The position numbers and the translations under genes are program-made. The notes beneath the pieces were generated by a model. That model did not search any database. It was not told the DNA's origin and saw only the letters and a list, made by a program, of their open reading frames with translations. A stretch of 6,611 nucleotides of DNA, from positions 1-6,611 of the forward strand of contig JAAYSB010000280.1 of NCBI GenBank assembly GCA_012518475.1. Direction: 5' to 3'. Positions 4,254-6,611 of this stretch are shown one piece after another. The stretch is from Intrasporangiaceae bacterium (GTDB taxonomy: Bacteria > Actinomycetota > Actinomycetes > Actinomycetales > Dermatophilaceae). Numbering within the stretch: position 1 is the stretch's first letter; each line of letters begins with the position of its first letter.

Positions 4254-5648
4254 TCAGGTGGCCCAGCCCCGGGGGCCGTCGGAGCCGGCCGGGTAGGTCT
4301 GGAGCGGCACGTCGTCCTTGGCCCAGGCCTTGAGAACGGGCTCGACGATGCGCCAGCACTCCTCGGCGATGTCGCCGCGGACCGACAGCAGCGGGTTGCC
4401 GTCGAGGATGCCGGCCAGGATCTCACCGTAGGGGCGGACGTGGCTGTCCCCGATCTCGGCCGAGAGCAAGGTGTCCTCGAGCTCGAACATGTCGCCGGCG
4501 CCGTTGGTCGTGATGCCGAGCTCGATGGTCTCCGGGGACATCCCGAGCTTGAGGCAGTTCGGGGTGGCCTTGTTGGCCAGGCCCTCGAGGTTGTGGGCAA
4601 CCGGCTTGAAGTGCAGATAGATGCCCCGGCGCGCGGAGCCGAGGGCCTTGCCGCTGCGCAGCCGGAATGGGACCCCCGCCCAGCGGGAGTTCTTGATCTC
4701 CACGGTGATCTCGGCGAGGGTCTCCGTGCGGCGATCCTTGTCCACGCCGTGCTCGTCGACGTAGGAAGGGATCCTTCGGCGCCCGACCTTGCCCTCGGTG
4801 TAGCGAGCGCGGCGCGAGGCCTGCTTCGGGGAGCCCATGAGGCGGGTCGCGCGCAGCACATGCGCCATGAGGTCCCGCAGCTCCACCTCGTTGACGTCGG
4901 CCATCTCCTCCATGGCGACCATGGCCATGATGAGGAGGAGGTGGCTCTGGATCATGTCCTTGAGAGCCCCGGCGGTGTCGTAGTACCCCGCACGCCCCTC
5001 GAGCGCGAGGGTCTCGTCGGAGACGATGTCGACGTGGCTGATGTTGACGTTGTTCCAGATCGGCTCGAAGATCCGGTTGCCGAAGCGCAGTCCGAGAAGG
5101 TTGAGGACCGCTGACTTCCCGAGGAAGTGGTCGATCCGATAGGTCTGCTGCTCGGGGACGATCTTCTCGAGGAGTCGGTTGAACGTGCGCGCGCTCGCCT
5201 TGTCGAAGCCGAACGGCTTCTCCAGCGCCAGCTTGAGGCCGGCCGGCAGCTCGAGGGTCGCGAGGATCTCGCAGGCCTGCATGCTCACCTGCGGTGGCAG
5301 GGCGAAGTAGAGGACGGAGTCCGCCGGCAGGTCCTCGAGGAGATCGACGAGCGCGGCCCTGTCGAGGACGTCGGTCCTGCGATAGCTCGTGGCGGCGAGG
5401 ATCGTGTCCGTGACGTCCTTGTCGACCTTGGCGGTGGTGAGCGAGTCACGCACGCGCTTCTTCCACTGCGCCGCGGTGTAGGGCTCCATGGCCGCGCCGA
5501 TGACCCGCACCCTGCGCTCGGGCTCGTTCTTCAGCAGGGTCGCCAGGCCCGGCAGGAGCAGGCGGCTGGTGAGGTCGCCGCTGGCCCCGAGGATGACGAG
5601 GGTGCGCTCGGCCGGCGCCTTCTTCGGGCTCTTCTTCGCTGGACTCAC
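4254..5648 (-). CDS. zwf: Glucose-6-phosphate dehydrogenase, short Zwf1-like form
   Basis: The 464-aa enzyme oxidises glucose 6-phosphate to 6-phosphogluconolactone and reduces NAD(P)+, the entry step of the oxidative pentose phosphate pathway and a source of cytosolic NADPH. The Rossmann dinucleotide site is GASGDLTSRLLLPGL (21-35), and EKPFG lies at 143-147. The substrate motif RIDHFLGK (171-178) contains the phosphate-binding H174 and D173, the partner of the catalytic base. H236 in MIQSH matches the catalytic His240 of the Leuconostoc enzyme. The protein has a Lys-rich N-terminal stretch (AKKSPKKAP) before the fold. It is shorter than the roughly 510-aa form normally found with tkt, tal and opcA; none of these is beside it, so it is probably the second, Zwf1-type paralogue. 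The start is a GTG at 5648, chosen for its fit with a leaderless promoter 6 nt upstream; no Shine-Dalgarno sequence or nearer ATG exists. It lies 40 nt behind the CNNM/CBS gene and ends at a strong hairpin. Confidence 0.95.
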   Translation of the reverse strand: MSPAKKSPKKAPAERTLVILGASGDLTSRLLLPGLATLLKNEPERRVRVIGAAMEPYTAAQWKKRVRDSLTTAKVDKDVTDTILAATSYRRTDVLDRAALVDLLEDLPADSVLYFALPPQVSMQACEILATLELPAGLKLALEKPFGFDKASARTFNRLLEKIVPEQQTYRIDHFLGKSAVLNLLGLRFGNRIFEPIWNNVNISHVDIVSDETLALEGRAGYYDTAGALKDMIQSHLLLIMAMVAMEEMADVNEVELRDLMAHVLRATRLMGSPKQASRRARYTEGKVGRRRIPSYVDEHGVDKDRRTETLAEITVEIKNSRWAGVPFRLRSGKALGSARRGIYLHFKPVAHNLEGLANKATPNCLKLGMSPETIELGITTNGAGDMFELEDTLLSAEIGDSHVRPYGEILAGILDGNPLLSVRGDIAEECWRIVEPVLKAWAKDDVPLQTYPAGSDGPRGWAT

Positions 5649-5654
5649 CCGAGC

Positions 5655-5660
5655 AGGCTA
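5655..5660 (-). promoter_or_regulatory. Putative -10 box (TAGCCT) of a leaderless zwf promoter
   Basis: On the minus strand TAGCCT, identical to the hexamer before glyS, is followed by 6 nt and the GTG at 5648. With the standard 6-nt gap from -7 to +1, transcription would begin at the G of the start codon. It lies in the 40-nt gap after the CNNM/CBS gene, so zwf may have its own promoter despite the short spacing. No clear -35 hexamer is visible. Confidence 0.48.
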
Positions 5661-5688
5661 TCCACAGTGCGACCGTTGCGGGCGGTGC

Positions 5689-6611
5689 TCAGCTCGCCGG
5701 AGCGGTGGGGATGAAGCGCTCCTTGGGCAGCACCTGGGGCAGGACGTCCTGGAGGGTGACCACGCCGAGGCGCTTGCCACCCTTGACGACGACGGCAACG
5801 TGCACCCGCTGCCGCTGCATCCGGGCCAGCGCCTCATAGACGGTGGTCCGGGCGTCCAGGACGAGGACGCGGCGCACGAAGTTGTCGATCTCCTGGGCCC
5901 CGTCGGCGTCCATGGTGTCGCGGACATGGACGACGCCGTTGATCCGGTCACCGGCCATGACGAGGATGCGCAAGTGGCCCGACGCGATCGTCGCAGCCTG
6001 GACGTCGGCCACGGTCGCCTCGACCGGCACCCAGACGATGTCCTCGTCCGGGGTCGTGATCTCCTCGAGCAGCGTCTCGGAGAAGTCGAGCGCGCTGACG
6101 ACCCCGCGGTGGTATGCGGTGGACAGCGCCCCGACCGAGGCCGAGTGATCGACGAGATGGCGCAGGCTCTCGGCGTCCTGGGCCGCCCCGACCTCATCGG
6201 CCGGGGTGGCCCCGCTCTTGCGGACCAGCCAGTTGGCGGCCCGGTTGAGACCGGAGAGCACGGGGCGGGTCAGCCAGAGGAAGCCCCGCATCGGCAGGGC
6301 CAGCCAGATCGCGGTCTTCTCGGGGTGGGCGAGCGAGAACGACTTCGGGGCCATCTCGCCGACGACGAGATGGAGGAAGGTGACGATCACGAGCGCGAGA
6401 ACGAACGAGAGCGCGGACGCCGCCCCGGACGGCAGTCCCACGGAGTAGAACAGCGGGGTGAGTGCCTCCTTGACCGCGGGCTTGGTGATCGCACCGAGGG
6501 CGAGCGTGCACAAGGTGATGCCGAGCTGGGCCCCGGCGAGCATGAGCGTTAAGTCGCTCGCGTTGCGCAGCGCGGCCCGGCCGGCTCGCGACGTGCGGGC
6601 CGACTCCTCGA
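5689..6611 (-). CDS. CNNM/CBS-domain membrane protein (hemolysin/CorC-like family), 5' end outside window
   Basis: The frame is open from the right edge to the TGA at 5689-5691, giving at least 306 residues. In-window numbering starts at the first full codon (6609-6607). The part before the internal ATG at 6543 (EESARTSRAGRAALRNASDL) continues the family alignment, so that ATG is not the start. A CNNM (DUF21) membrane domain is visible: a hydrophobic segment at about 22-42 (LMLAGAQLGITLCTLALGAI), another at about 66-83, and the signature VGEMAPKSFSLAHPEKTA at 83-100. A pair of CBS domains follows at about 186-233 and 247-293. The protein ends right after the second CBS domain and lacks the C-terminal CorC_HlyC domain, as in the short member of the mycobacterial Rv1842c/Rv1841c pair. 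Such proteins sit in the cytoplasmic membrane and are linked to magnesium or other cation efflux; the ion here is inferred. A longer paralogue just upstream is expected but cannot be seen. Confidence 0.93.
   Translation of the reverse strand, partial: EESARTSRAGRAALRNASDLTLMLAGAQLGITLCTLALGAITKPAVKEALTPLFYSVGLPSGAASALSFVLALVIVTFLHLVVGEMAPKSFSLAHPEKTAIWLALPMRGFLWLTRPVLSGLNRAANWLVRKSGATPADEVGAAQDAESLRHLVDHSASVGALSTAYHRGVVSALDFSETLLEEITTPDEDIVWVPVEATVADVQAATIASGHLRILVMAGDRINGVVHVRDTMDADGAQEIDNFVRRVLVLDARTTVYEALARMQRQRVHVAVVVKGGKRLGVVTLQDVLPQVLPKERFIPTAPAS

Noticed and set aside
3057..5114. Long open frames on the + strand opposite glyS and zwf (358 and 298 codons)
   Set aside because: They are antisense shadows of well-supported genes in GC-rich DNA, with Arg/Asp/Val-rich composition, no recognisable domain and no ribosome binding site.
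5488..6552. 354-codon + strand frame opposite the CNNM/CBS gene and zwf start
   Set aside because: It overlaps two conserved genes on the other strand and has the low-complexity composition of a shadow frame.

Overview
The window is an ordinary-looking chromosomal segment of a high-GC actinobacterium (roughly 69% GC by eye). Supporting signs are strong G/C third-position bias, a single-subunit glycyl-tRNA synthetase, an MT0933-type small helical protein, a short Zwf1-like glucose-6-phosphate dehydrogenase, and several genes with no Shine-Dalgarno sequence but a TANNNT hexamer 6-7 nt before the start codon. A guess within the order Micrococcales (Intrasporangiaceae/Dermatophilaceae-like) is possible but not demonstrated.

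Layout from left to right: the last 41 codons of a metallophosphoesterase (+, 1-127) converge on a crotonase-family gene (-, 170-1006). Upstream of that lies an MT0933-like helical protein gene (-, 1136-1669), separated from it by a good intrinsic terminator (1024-1072). That gene diverges from nfo, a deoxyribonuclease IV/AP endonuclease (+, 1836-2630). nfo converges on glyS, glycyl-tRNA synthetase (-, 2691-4097). Behind glyS is a 156-nt structured intergenic region with three inverted repeats, then a zwf-type glucose-6-phosphate dehydrogenase (-, 4254-5648), and finally a CNNM/CBS membrane protein (-, 5689 to past the right edge).

The genes are mostly single housekeeping units rather than one pathway: base-excision repair (nfo), translation (glyS), the oxidative pentose phosphate branch and NADPH supply (zwf), acyl-CoA metabolism (crotonase), and divalent-metal or ion homeostasis (CNNM/CBS).

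No new multi-gene system is visible. The most interesting signals are regulatory. Four genes share one geometry that suggests leaderless transcription. The one gene with a clear Shine-Dalgarno sequence instead has a match to the SigH/SigR stress-sigma promoter. A perfect 14-bp LacI-type palindrome sits at the expected -35 region of glyS. The heptamer GTATGCG is about ten times more frequent than a simple base-composition estimate predicts.
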